From assembly GCA_959599915.1 (NCBI GenBank), contig CAUGJE010000006.1, positions 1 through 64,000 of the forward strand: a stretch of DNA of 64,000 bases, in the 5' to 3' direction. Below, piece by piece: positions 1 through 10,652 of the stretch. The stretch's first letter is position 1; the number at the start of each line of letters is the position of its first letter. The notes under the pieces are model-generated. The model had not been told where the DNA came from. It searched no databases and was given only the letters and a program-made list of their open reading frames with translations. Both the position numbers and the translations under genes were made by a program. The stretch comes from an uncultured Collinsella sp. Its GTDB lineage: Bacteria; Actinomycetota; Coriobacteriia; Coriobacteriales; Coriobacteriaceae.

Positions 1-1
1 A

Positions 2-61
2 AAGATCAAGTCGTCCTCGCAGACGCTCAAGCAGGAATACCTCGATACATACGAGAGATGA
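2..61 (+). CDS. C-terminal end of an unidentified protein (partial)
   Basis: Frame 2 is open from the window edge and reads 19 residues ending in ...EYLDTYER before TGA at 59-61. The next gene starts about 190 bases downstream behind its own promoter-like sequence, so this is probably the tail of the upstream gene. The fragment is too short to name. Frame 1 also stays open to about base 96, so the frame choice rests only on the more protein-like composition. Confidence 0.3.
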   Translation, partial: KIKSSSQTLKQEYLDTYER

Positions 62-134
62 ATGTGGGGGAGTGTTCGGATGAAGTTGATATTTAAGGTC
101 CAGCTCATGTTGTGCCGAAAAGACCGTGAACCTT

Positions 135-163
135 TTGTGGGACACGCGGCGCCGTGGTACCAT
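135..163 (+). promoter_or_regulatory. Putative sigma-70-type promoter of rpmE
   Basis: TTGTGG (135-140) and TACCAT (158-163) are separated by 17 bases, just upstream of the structured leader of rpmE. The match to consensus is moderate and the assignment is inferred from spacing and position. Confidence 0.4.
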
Positions 164-176
164 AGCCGAGTTTGTT

Positions 177-225
177 GTCTTGGTCGGAAACCAAGACGCC
201 TTATGCGCTGATCGGTAACCAGCGC
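177..225 (+). promoter_or_regulatory. Two-hairpin mRNA leader of rpmE (possible L31 autoregulatory leader)
   Basis: Two stable hairpins are stacked just before the rpmE ribosome binding site. GTCTTGGT (177-184) pairs perfectly with ACCAAGAC (190-197), and GCGCTG (205-210) pairs with CAGCGC (220-225). AAGGAG follows at 235-240. Ribosomal-protein leaders for bL31, including a coriobacterial type, have been proposed from comparative genomics, and this position and size fit. That it binds L31 is inference. Confidence 0.5.
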
Positions 226-247
226 CTGACTAATAAGGAGTCCTACC

Positions 248-673
248 ATGAAGCAGGGTATCCATCCCCAGTATGTCGAGTGCACGGTGACGTGCTCCTG
301 CGGCAACACCTTCAAGACGCACGCTACCGTGTCCGAGATGAAGGTCGAGCTTTGCAACGAGTGCCACCCGTTCTACACCGGCCAGCAGAAGTTCGTCGAC
401 ACCGGTGGACGCGTCCAGCGCTTCGCCGACAAGTTCGGTGGCGCCGCTGCCGCCCAGCTCAAGAAGGCCGAGGAGGCCAAGGCTGCCAAGGCCGCCAAGG
501 CTGCTGAGGCCGAGGCCGCTCGCAAGGCCGCCGCTGAGGCTAAGGCTGCCGAGAAGGCTAAGCGTGCCGCTAAGTTCGCCGAGGAGGCTGCCAAGCAGGC
601 CGCCGAGGCTCCTGCAGAGGCTCCCGTCGAGGAGGCCGCTGCCGAGGCCGAGACCACCGAGGCTGCTGAGTAA
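248..673 (+). CDS. rpmE: 50S ribosomal protein bL31 with long Ala/Lys/Glu-rich tail
   Basis: The first ~75 residues match bL31: MKQGIHPQY start, a CSCG pair and a CNECHPFYTGQQK motif giving the four zinc-binding cysteines of the C+ form. The remaining ~65 residues are almost only Ala, Lys, Glu and Arg, so the 141-residue protein is about twice the usual length (~70-80). AAGGAG lies 7 bases before the ATG. The tail is probably a charged helical extension; a two-hairpin leader precedes the gene and a strong terminator follows, so it is transcribed alone. bL31 sits at the central protuberance bridging the ribosomal subunits. The zinc-site assignment is from visible cysteines; the role of the tail is unknown. 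Confidence 0.95.
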   Translation: MKQGIHPQYVECTVTCSCGNTFKTHATVSEMKVELCNECHPFYTGQQKFVDTGGRVQRFADKFGGAAAAQLKKAEEAKAAKAAKAAEAEAARKAAAEAKAAEKAKRAAKFAEEAAKQAAEAPAEAPVEEAAAEAETTEAAE

Positions 674-710
674 ATAGCTCGCCGCGGAATCGCTCGCATT
701 CATGGCATGA

Positions 711-750
711 GGGCCGTGCATCCATTTGGGTGCGCGGCCCTTTTCTTTTT
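711..750 (+). terminator. Rho-independent terminator of rpmE
   Basis: GGGCCGTGCA (711-720) pairs with TGCGCGGCCC (731-740), with one mismatched pair, and is followed by TTTTCTTTTT (741-750). Confidence 0.85.
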
Positions 751-751
751 A

Positions 752-784
752 TTGGTGCAAGCTAACCTGTCCCCGTGGCACCAA
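752..784 (+). repeat. Short hairpin carrying AACCTGTCCCC (copy 1)
   Basis: TTGGTGC (752-758) pairs perfectly with GCACCAA (778-784) around a 19-base loop that contains AACCTGTCCCC. It lies in the gap between rpmE and secA and resembles the next hairpin and the one before the serine recombinase gene at 12.9 kb. Confidence 0.5.
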
Positions 785-814
785 ATGGCAGAGAGACGGC
801 GTTTGCTCAGATAA

Positions 815-851
815 AACTTGCCAAAATAAACCTGTCCCATTGTGGCAGGTT
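815..851 (+). repeat. Short hairpin carrying AAACCTGTCCC (copy 2)
   Basis: AACTTGCCA (815-823) faces TGGCAGGTT (843-851), with one G-T pair, around a loop with AAATAAACCTGTCCC. The same sequence with small changes is found at 12908-12946. The rest of the rpmE-secA gap (852-980) shows no other gene; TACAAT near 913 may be a -10 element for secA. Confidence 0.55.
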
Positions 852-980
852 GGTCATAGTTATTACGTGGCGGTCGAGGTCGACCGTATAGGCCGCGCCT
901 TGTTTGGCTAAAGTACAATCATCTGTGTTTAACTCGCCCGCAGCTGCACGGCGTGGGCGATGGCCAAAAAGGAAAACCAC

Positions 981-3787
<2,807 letters not shown>

Positions 3788-3788
<1 letters not shown>

Positions 3789-4936
3789 TGGCCGAGGCTT
3801 TAGAGGTAACGCCCGCCGAGCTGGACGCGTTTGCGGACCGGCTCGGCGAGGTCGAGTCGTATCTTCATTTGGACGAGAAGCGCACGCGCGTGACCGAGCT
3901 CGAGGCAAAAAGCGTGGCCCCCGGCTTTTGGGATGACGCCGACGCCGCTCGCGCCACCATGGAGGAGATCGCTCGCGCCAAGGAAGATATCGCTGCCGTG
4001 GATACCGCGCGCGGCGAGCTATCTGACGCCCGCGCGGCGCTGGAGCTTGCCGAGGAGATGGGCGACGACCCCGATGCCGCCGCATTGCGCGAGGAGGCTG
4101 CCGCTACGGCAGAACGCCTGGCCCGCGCTATCGACGAGCTCGAGCTTTCGAGCTGGTTTACCGGTGAGTTCGATCACGGCGACGCGATTGTGACCATCAA
4201 GCCCGGACAGGGTGGCCTGGAGGCACAGGACTGGACCTTCATGCTCTTTAAGATGTACATGAAGTACTGCCAGCGTCGCGGCTGGAAGGTCACCATTAAC
4301 GACTGCCCCGCGGCTGAGGTCATCGGCATCGACCGTGCGACCTTTACCGTCGAGGGCAAGGACGCGTTTGGCATGCTGCGCGCCGAGGCCGGCGTTCACC
4401 GCCTGGTACGCATCAGCCCCACCGATGATAAGAAGCGCCGCCAGACCACGTTTGCCGGCGTCGAGGTCATTCCCGTGTTGCCTGACGATATCGACATCGA
4501 GATCAGTCCCGACGATATCCGCGTCGACGTGTACCACGCGAGCGGTCCGGGCGGCCAGGGCGTCAACACCACCGACTCTGCCGTACGCGTGACGCATTTT
4601 CCCAGCGGCATCGTTGTCACTTGCCAAAACGAGCGCAGCCAGATTCAAAACAAGGCCGCGTGCATGCAGATTCTCAAGGCCCGTCTGTACGAGATCGAGC
4701 TCGAGAAGCGCGCCGAGGCCCTGGATGAGATTCGCGGGCCCAAGACCACGATCGGTTTTGGCAACCAGATTCGCAGCTACGTGCTCTACCCGTATCAGAT
4801 GGTCAAGGACCTGCGCACGGGCGTGGAGACCAGCAACGTCGAGGCCGTTCTCGACGATGGCGATCTGGATCCGTTTGTGATCGGCTACCATCGTTGGGCA
4901 ACCGGCAACGCCGATGCGGAAGCATCGTCTGCCTAG
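3788..4936 (+). CDS. prfB: Peptide chain release factor 2 (RF2) with SPT in place of SPF
   Basis: RF2 ends translation at UAA and UGA. The catalytic GGQ is at residues 255-257 within SGPGGQGVN, followed by the conserved QNERSQIQNK helix, and the whole 382-residue length is typical. The reading frame is continuous from an ATG overlapping the secA stop; the programmed +1 frameshift known from many RF2 genes is absent. The codon-recognition tripeptide, SPF in E. coli RF2, reads Ser210-Pro211-Thr212 here (4415-4423); Thr is the residue RF1 carries at that position (PxT). The assignment to RF2 rather than RF1 rests on the surrounding sequence (RISP...RRQTTF, DDIDIEI, DVYHASG). See findings for the link to low TGA use. 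Confidence 0.93.
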
Positions 4937-5026
4937 GCACATGATTGGCTCCGGGTCGATGCAAACACTTCGCAGGGGTGGTATTTGCCCGGTGAATCGG
5001 TAGAATCGAATACAGCAAGAAGTTCA

Positions 5027-5054
5027 AAGCGCACTCGTTTGGGTGCGCTTTTTT
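5027..5054 (+). terminator. Terminator hairpin after prfB
   Basis: AAGCGCAC (5027-5034) pairs perfectly with GTGCGCTT (5043-5050), followed by TTTT. It ends only 12 bases before the next start codon and so also lies in the 5' leader of the YitT-family gene, where it could act as an attenuator. Confidence 0.7.
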
Positions 5055-5066
5055 GAGGGAGGCAGC

Positions 5067-5957
5067 ATGGCATATCGTCTGGACATCAAGCGCATTCTTT
5101 CGATGAACTTCTTTCATGACTTGCCCAAGATTATGTTTGGCTGCGCCCTGGCAGCTATCGCGACAGACTTGTTTTTGATCCCCAACGGCCTTGCCGCCGG
5201 CGGCGTCACAGGCCTTGCCACCATTATTCAGGCGGTCGGCGCCTCGCATGGCATATCGCTTCCCGTCGGTATCCAGACCATCGTGATGAATGCCTTGCTG
5301 CTGCTGGTTGTTATGCGCGAGGGTGGCATGTTCTACGTGGTGCAGACGGCGACCGGTTTTGTGCTGCTGGGTTTTTTCACCGACCTGTTCGCTCCGTTTG
5401 TGGCGCCGCTGGCACATGCCGACCTGATGCTGCCCGCTATGTGGGGCGGCATTATCACGGGCATCGGGTATGGCATGGTGTTGCGCGCCGGTGCCAACAC
5501 TGGCGGCTCTGACACGATCGGCCAGATCATCTCGCGCAACACATCGCTGCCGGTTGGCTCGACCGTCATGGCGATCGATGTTGCCGTGTGCGCGCTGTCG
5601 GCCCCGGTCTTTTCGGTCGAAAACGCGCTGTATGCGGGCCTTTCGATGGTCATTAGCGGCTACGTGATCGATGCCGTGGTCGACGGTGGCAACAGGCGCC
5701 GTATGGTGCTCATCATCTCGGACAAGTTTCCCGATATCGCGGCCGACATCATGTATGGCCTGGGCCGCGGCTGCACCAAGTTTAGGGCGACCGGCATGTA
5801 CTCGGGTGCCGAGAAGCCGGTGATCATGGTCATTGTGAGCCGCCGCGAGCTCAACACCCTCAAAACGATCGTGCGCGAGCGCGATCCTCACGCCATTGTG
5901 ACGGTCGCCGACGTTACGGAAACCTTCGGTGAGGGATTCAAGGACATTAACGCGTAG
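5067..5957 (+). CDS. YitT-family membrane protein (DUF161 plus DUF2179)
   Basis: The 296-residue protein has several long hydrophobic segments in its first ~200 residues (for example LLLLVVMREGG and MVLRAGANTGGSDTIGQI) and a soluble C-terminal domain (GRGCTKFRATGMYSG..., VIMVIVSRREL) matching the DUF2179 sensor-like fold. This two-part layout is typical of the YitT/YvjA family of inner-membrane proteins of unknown transport role. The ATG at 5067 is preceded by GAGGGAGG. It stands alone between a terminator and the transketolase pair. Family is recognised from the GGVTGLA and GGSDTIG motifs; function is not known. Confidence 0.8.
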   Translation: MAYRLDIKRILSMNFFHDLPKIMFGCALAAIATDLFLIPNGLAAGGVTGLATIIQAVGASHGISLPVGIQTIVMNALLLLVVMREGGMFYVVQTATGFVLLGFFTDLFAPFVAPLAHADLMLPAMWGGIITGIGYGMVLRAGANTGGSDTIGQIISRNTSLPVGSTVMAIDVAVCALSAPVFSVENALYAGLSMVISGYVIDAVVDGGNRRRMVLIISDKFPDIAADIMYGLGRGCTKFRATGMYSGAEKPVIMVIVSRRELNTLKTIVRERDPHAIVTVADVTETFGEGFKDINA

Positions 5958-6165
5958 GGCCGACTGCGTTCCATCCAAAAGACGTTCACATTGATAAACC
6001 GTTTCATCAGCGGTTCTGCCTGCTCAATTGTTCAAATAATGATAAATACTCTGGTAAAGCTTCCAGTTTCCAGCATAATGAATGACGTACGTGCATCGCG
6101 GCTGTGTTGGGACTACCTTTCCGTGCCGTGCGCATCTTGTCTTAAGAGGATGAAAGGAAGGCACA

Positions 6166-6996
6166 ATGAGCGACGAAGAGCTCAAAAAGGTTGCCAACGA
6201 GGTAAGGAAGGGCATCGTCACCGGCGTGCACGCTGCCAAGTCCGGCCATCCGGGCGGTTCGCTCGGCGCTGCCGACATCATGACCTATCTGTACTTTGAG
6301 GAAATGAACGTCGACCCGGCCGACCCCCGCAAGGCCGACCGCGATCGCTTCGTGCTTTCCAAGGGTCATTGCGCGCCTGGTCTGTACGCTGTGCTCGCCG
6401 AGCGCGGATTCTTCCCCAAGGAGGATCTCGAGACGCTGCGCCACATCGGCAGCCACCTGCAGGGTCACCCCAACATGAACGACACCCCGGGCGTCGATAT
6501 GTCCACCGGTTCGCTCGGCCAGGGCATCTCCGCCGCCGTGGGCATGGCCGTTGCCGCCAAGCACTGGGGCGACGACTATCGCACCTACGCCCTGCTGGGC
6601 GACGGCGAGAGCGAGGAGGGCCAGGTTTGGGAGGCCGCCATGTTTGCCGGCAACCAGCAGCTTGACAACCTCTGCGTGATCGTCGACCACAACGGCCTGC
6701 AGATCGACGGCCCCGTCGAGGAGGTCAACGACCCCATGCCGCTCGCCGACAAGTTCCGCGCCTTCAAGTTCCACGTGGTGGAGCTCGCCGACGGCAACGA
6801 TTTCGATCAGATCCGCGCCGCCTTTGCCGAGGCCCGCGCCACCAAGGGTCAGCCGACCGCCATCATCGCCGAGACCACCAAGGGCAAGGGCGTTTCCTTT
6901 ATGGAGAACCAGGTGGGTTGGCACGGCAAGGCCCCCAACGATGAACAGTTTGAGCAGGCCATGGCAGAGCTCACGGCCGCCGGAGAGGAGCTCTAG
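6166..6996 (+). CDS. Transketolase, N-terminal (thiamine-diphosphate-binding) subunit
   Basis: This 276-residue protein is the first half of a split transketolase. It carries SGHPGGSLGAADI, the GHCAPGLYA region, GSLGQGIS and the ThDP/Mg motif LLGDGESEEGQVWEA with the downstream DHNGLQIDG. With the next gene it transfers two-carbon ketol units in the pentose phosphate pathway. The split form is common in anaerobic Actinomycetota and Bacillota. A GAAAGGAAGG ribosome binding site precedes the ATG. The C-terminal subunit starts two bases after this stop, so both must be co-translated. The 208-base upstream gap holds no other gene. Confidence 0.93.
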   Translation: MSDEELKKVANEVRKGIVTGVHAAKSGHPGGSLGAADIMTYLYFEEMNVDPADPRKADRDRFVLSKGHCAPGLYAVLAERGFFPKEDLETLRHIGSHLQGHPNMNDTPGVDMSTGSLGQGISAAVGMAVAAKHWGDDYRTYALLGDGESEEGQVWEAAMFAGNQQLDNLCVIVDHNGLQIDGPVEEVNDPMPLADKFRAFKFHVVELADGNDFDQIRAAFAEARATKGQPTAIIAETTKGKGVSFMENQVGWHGKAPNDEQFEQAMAELTAAGEEL

Positions 6997-6997
6997 G

Positions 6998-7939
6998 ATG
7001 GCAGACGTCAAGAAAATCGCCACGCGCGTAAGCTACGGCGAGGCCCTCGTCGAGCTCGCCAACGAGCACGATGACTTTGTGGTCCTCGACGCCGACCTGG
7101 CCGCCGCCACGCAGACCGGCAAGTTCAAGGCAGCCTGCCCCGACCGCTTCTTCGATGTGGGCATCGCCGAGAGCAACCTGATGGGTGTTGCCGCTGGTAT
7201 CGCGACCACCGGCCGCGTTGCCTTCGCGAGCAGCTTTGCCATGTTTGCCGCTGGCCGCGCCTTTGAGCAGGTCCGCAATTCCATCGGCTACCCGCACCTT
7301 AACGTTAAGATTGGTGCCACGCACGCCGGTATCTCGGTGGGCGAGGATGGCGCCACGCACCAGTGCTGCGAGGATATCGCCCTCATGCGCGTTATCCCCG
7401 GCATGACCGTGATTGTTCCCGCCGACGACGTGGAGGCCCGCGCCGTGACGCGCGCCGCCTACGAGTGCGATGGCCCCGTGTACATGCGCTTTGCCCGTCT
7501 GGCCTCGCCGGTCATCAACGACCCCGAGACCTACAAGTTCGAGGTGGGCAAGGGCATCGTCATGCGCGAGGGCGCCGACGTCACCATCATCGCTTGCGGT
7601 CTGATGGTCGGCGAGGCTCTCGAGGCCGCTGAGCAGCTTGCTGCCGAGGGCATCGATGCCGAGGTCATCAACATGCACACCATCAAGCCCATCGATGCCG
7701 ACCTGATCGTCAAGAGCGCCACCAAGACCGGCCACGTCGTGACCGTCGAGGAGCACTCCGTGATCGGTGGCCTGGGCAGCGCCGTTGCCGATGTTCTGTG
7801 CGAGCAGTGCCCGACGCCGCTCAAGAAGATTGGCGTCAACGACACCTTCGGCGAGTCCGGCCCGGGTGCCGAGCTCCTGCACAAGTACGGCCTGGACGCC
7901 GCCAACATCGTGGCGACCACCAAGGGGTTCTTGGCATAA
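6998..7939 (+). CDS. Transketolase, C-terminal (pyrimidine-binding) subunit
   Basis: The 313-residue product matches the pyrimidine and C-terminal domains of transketolase: VLDADLAAATQTGKF, FDVGIAESNLMGVAAG with the catalytic-type Glu, and the C-terminal VVTVEEHSVIGGLGSAVAD. The ATG is two bases after the stop of the N-terminal subunit gene, and its ribosome binding site (GGAGAGGAG) lies inside that gene. The two polypeptides are expected to form one heterotetrameric enzyme. A hairpin at 7986-8019 follows. Confidence 0.93.
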   Translation: MADVKKIATRVSYGEALVELANEHDDFVVLDADLAAATQTGKFKAACPDRFFDVGIAESNLMGVAAGIATTGRVAFASSFAMFAAGRAFEQVRNSIGYPHLNVKIGATHAGISVGEDGATHQCCEDIALMRVIPGMTVIVPADDVEARAVTRAAYECDGPVYMRFARLASPVINDPETYKFEVGKGIVMREGADVTIIACGLMVGEALEAAEQLAAEGIDAEVINMHTIKPIDADLIVKSATKTGHVVTVEEHSVIGGLGSAVADVLCEQCPTPLKKIGVNDTFGESGPGAELLHKYGLDAANIVATTKGFLA

Positions 7940-7985
7940 GGCAAGACGAGGCAAAACATCGCTTCGACAACCGCAAACAAGCTAG

Positions 7986-8019
7986 AACAGGGGCGTCCTC
8001 AAAGAGGGAGCCCCTGTTT
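7986..8019 (+). terminator. Hairpin terminator after the transketolase genes
   Basis: AACAGGGGC (7986-7994) pairs perfectly with GCCCCTGTT (8010-8018). The U-tract is short (TTTA), so termination may be partial or the site may work in both directions. Confidence 0.6.
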
Positions 8020-8158
8020 ATGCTGAATTAAAATTAGAGTCCTGCCAAGCAAAGTTCCCATGGGGAAACGGGCCCATCCCAACAAAGTGCAATTCAGACC
8101 CTTCCAACTTTGTATGCGCAGCATCTCAAGTTGGTGCGTCGGCCCCATAGTAGCCGCA

Positions 8159-8286
8159 GGCCGGGCGCAGGGTTACCTCCCAAATCTTTCCGCAGCGCAG
8201 GCCGGCGTTTGTCCGCAGCTCCGCAGGAGCAGGACAAATGCAGGCCATGCGCGAGGACGATTTGGGAGGTAACCCTGCGCCCGGCC
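8159..8286. repeat. 128-bp palindromic element with perfect 28-bp arms
   Basis: Positions 8159-8186 and 8259-8286 are exact inverted repeats of 28 bases (GGCCGGGCGCAGGGTTACCT... and its complement). The 72-base centre is itself partly palindromic: GCGCAGGCCGGCGTTTGTCC faces GGACAAATGCAGGCCATGCGC. Transcribed, it would fold into one long rod. It lies in the 450-base gap between the transketolase genes and ftsE, which otherwise holds a terminator and the ftsE start signals; no real gene is seen there. Whether it is a mobile miniature element, a regulatory RNA or a protein-binding site cannot be told from one copy. Confidence 0.75.
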
Positions 8287-8389
8287 GGTGAGACCCAAAC
8301 CCCGCCATGCTTCTTATGTGCAGTAAAGCTAATGCTGCTAAAATACTAAGCGCTCATGTAGTTTAAACGCACGACGATAAGGAGCACCA

Positions 8390-9610
8390 GTGGGTAACCA
8401 CTTCCGTACCTCCGGTGCGGGCGATGATGCCCCCAAGACGCAGACAGGCGTCCAGGGCAGTCGTTTCGCCACTCCGGATTCAGAGGGCCAGCCTGTTGCT
8501 CAGGCCCCCGCTCAGCCGGCAGATCAGGCACAGCCGGCATCCGATCCCTTTGCCTACAATCCCACCAGCGATGTCGCGCTTTCCGGCACGGCGGGTTTTG
8601 AGCCCGTTCAGGCCGTGACCGCTCGCGTGGAGCAGCCTCAGGCTGGCGCCGCCACGCCGCAGCCTACCATGGCCGGCATTCCCGACCCCATGGCCCCTGC
8701 GACGCCGGTTCCTCAGCCTGCGCAGTCCGGTCTCTTTGCCGCCATTCCCGATCCCACGCAGCCTGCTGCCCCGGTGGTCGAGAGCGATCAGGCAGCCGAG
8801 GTCGCAAGCCTCGATAACGCGCTCAACAACCCCGATTTTACGTCGGTGTTTGCGCCCATCGATCCGCAGGCCAGCCGCAAGAAGATGGCCAAGCAGGCCG
8901 GTGTCGAGCCCGTCATCCTTATGGAGCATGTCACCAAGATCTATCCGGCACAGCCCAACAAGCCTGCACTCGACGACATCAACATCGAGATCTATCCGGG
9001 CGAGTTCGTCTTCCTGGTCGGTCACTCCGGCTCGGGTAAGACCACGCTGCTGTCGACGCTCAACCGCGACGTCAAGCCGACGAGCGGTCGCATCCTGGTT
9101 GCCGGTCAGGACCTCATGAAGATCAAGAACCGCAAGGTTCCGTTCCTGCGCCGCCAGATTGGCGCCGTGTTCCAGGACTTTAAGCTTCTGCCGCAAAAGA
9201 CCGCCTACGAAAACGTGGCGTTTGCCCTGCAGTGCATCGGCAAGCCCAAGGGCGTCATTCGCAGCCAGGTGCCCGAGGTGCTGCGTCTGGTCGGTCTGGC
9301 CGATCAGATGGACTCGCTGCCCGATCAGCTTTCCGGTGGCGAGCAGCAGCGCGTCGCCGTCGCCCGCGCTATGGTCAACCGTCCGCCGCTGCTGATCTGC
9401 GACGAGCCCACGGGTAACCTCGACCCGGCGATCTCGCTGGGCATCATGAAGCTGCTCGAGCGTATTAACCGCACCGGCACCACCGTGATCGTCGCCACGC
9501 ACGACCGCGAGATGGTCGATAGCATGCACCGTCGCGTGATCGCCCTCGAGGGCGGCCACGTTATCCGCGACCAGGAGAGGGGAGGTTACGGCAACTATGG
9601 CACCAACTAA
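8390..9610 (+). CDS. ftsE: Cell division ATPase FtsE with ~170-residue disordered N-terminal extension
   Basis: Residues ~175-406 are a standard FtsE ABC domain: GHSGSGKT (Walker A, 211-218), LSGGEQQRVA signature, LLICDEPTGNLD (Walker B) and ATHD. FtsE with FtsX regulates cell-wall hydrolases at the division site from the cytoplasmic face. The first ~170 residues are Pro/Ala/Gln-rich and look disordered, with repeats such as GIPDPMAPATPVPQP and AIPDPTQPAAPVV; usual FtsE is only ~220-230 residues. The long form is supported by the GTG at 8390 with AAGGAG 6 bases upstream; the internal ATG nearest the ABC domain lacks a ribosome binding site. The stop overlaps ftsX by 14 bases. Confidence 0.93.
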   Translation: MGNHFRTSGAGDDAPKTQTGVQGSRFATPDSEGQPVAQAPAQPADQAQPASDPFAYNPTSDVALSGTAGFEPVQAVTARVEQPQAGAATPQPTMAGIPDPMAPATPVPQPAQSGLFAAIPDPTQPAAPVVESDQAAEVASLDNALNNPDFTSVFAPIDPQASRKKMAKQAGVEPVILMEHVTKIYPAQPNKPALDDINIEIYPGEFVFLVGHSGSGKTTLLSTLNRDVKPTSGRILVAGQDLMKIKNRKVPFLRRQIGAVFQDFKLLPQKTAYENVAFALQCIGKPKGVIRSQVPEVLRLVGLADQMDSLPDQLSGGEQQRVAVARAMVNRPPLLICDEPTGNLDPAISLGIMKLLERINRTGTTVIVATHDREMVDSMHRRVIALEGGHVIRDQERGGYGNYGTN

Positions 9611-10517
9611 CGTGGGCTACTCCTTCAAAGAGGCAATCAGTCACTTCTTCCGTAACTGGACTACCTCGCTCGGCGCCGTCATCACGATCTTCCTTTCGCT
9701 GTTTATCATCGGCCTGTTCATCATGGGCTCCGCGATGCTGAACTCCGTGATCGGCACCGTCGAGGATCAGGTTGTCATCAACGCGTTCATTAGCGATGAC
9801 GCCGATCAGGCCGATGTTCAGGCTTTTGAGGCCGAGCTTAAGACGTGGAATAACGTCAAGTCCGTGACCTATAAGGACAAGGACGACGCGCTGGCCGAGT
9901 ATACGAGCAAGATGTCGGGCAACGCCGACGCCACCATGAGCGCGCTCGATGGCCAGAACCCGCTGCCGGCTTCGTTTGCAATTGAGATGGACGATCCGTC
10001 CAAGGTCGAGAGCACGGCCCAGAAGCTCAAGAAGAACGCCGACTTCCAGAAGATCGCGGATGACGGCGACGTCAACGCGAGCGTGCTGTACGGCCAGGAG
10101 GAAGTGAGCCGCCTGTTCCAGGTGACCAACTACATCCGCATCGCCGCCGTGGTGCTCGTTGGCCTTTTGACCTTTATCGCATTCATCTTCATCAACAACA
10201 CGATTCGCCTGTCCATCACGGCGCGTCGTCGTGAGATTGCGATTATGCGTCTGGTCGGCGCCAGCAACGGCTTCATTCGCGGCCCGTTTATCACCGAGGG
10301 CGTACTGCAGGCCATTTTGGGCTCGCTGCTTTCCATCGGCGTTCTGGAGCTGCTGCGCAATCTGATGATTCCGCGTTTGCAGGAGAGCATCGGCTGGATG
10401 TCGTTTGCCCTGCCGATGCAGTACTACCTGGTGACCTATGCTGCGCTGATTCTGGTCGGCGTGATTATCGGTCTCTTTGGTTCTGCCATCGCCATGCGCC
10501 GCTACCTGCGCGTGTAG
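9597..10517 (+). CDS. ftsX: Cell division membrane protein FtsX
   Basis: The 306-residue protein has the FtsX layout: a short cytoplasmic N-terminus (YSFKEAISHFFRNW), one membrane span, an extracellular domain of ~130 residues, then three spans with the permease-like loop ITARRREIAIMRLVGASNGFIRGPF. It forms the membrane part of the FtsEX complex that controls peptidoglycan hydrolases during division. Its ATG lies inside the end of ftsE and uses GGAGAGGGGAGG as ribosome binding site, so the two genes are coupled. A terminator follows. Confidence 0.95.
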   Translation: MAPTNVGYSFKEAISHFFRNWTTSLGAVITIFLSLFIIGLFIMGSAMLNSVIGTVEDQVVINAFISDDADQADVQAFEAELKTWNNVKSVTYKDKDDALAEYTSKMSGNADATMSALDGQNPLPASFAIEMDDPSKVESTAQKLKKNADFQKIADDGDVNASVLYGQEEVSRLFQVTNYIRIAAVVLVGLLTFIAFIFINNTIRLSITARRREIAIMRLVGASNGFIRGPFITEGVLQAILGSLLSIGVLELLRNLMIPRLQESIGWMSFALPMQYYLVTYAALILVGVIIGLFGSAIAMRRYLRV

Positions 10518-10541
10518 GCATGCCTGGAATTCATCCCTTCC

Positions 10542-10575
10542 AACGGGTCGTCTCTTGCGGGGCGGCCCGTTTTTT
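10542..10575 (+). terminator. Terminator of ftsEX
   Basis: AACGGGTCGTC pairs with GGGCGGCCCGTT, two mismatched positions, followed by TTTTT. Confidence 0.75.
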
Positions 10576-10652
10576 GATCCCTAGGGGACGGCAGGAAAAC
10601 GGATCATTTGGGTAGACTCTTTGGAGTTCGTCATCGATAGCAAGGAGGCGCC

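Noticed and set aside
6998..7939. Split transketolase as a broken gene
   Set aside because: Each half has its own start and ribosome binding site, and two-gene transketolases are common in anaerobes.
8060..8349. Short ORFs in the transketolase-ftsE gap
   Set aside because: They are translations of the 128-bp palindrome, reading similar peptides on both strands, without ribosome binding sites.
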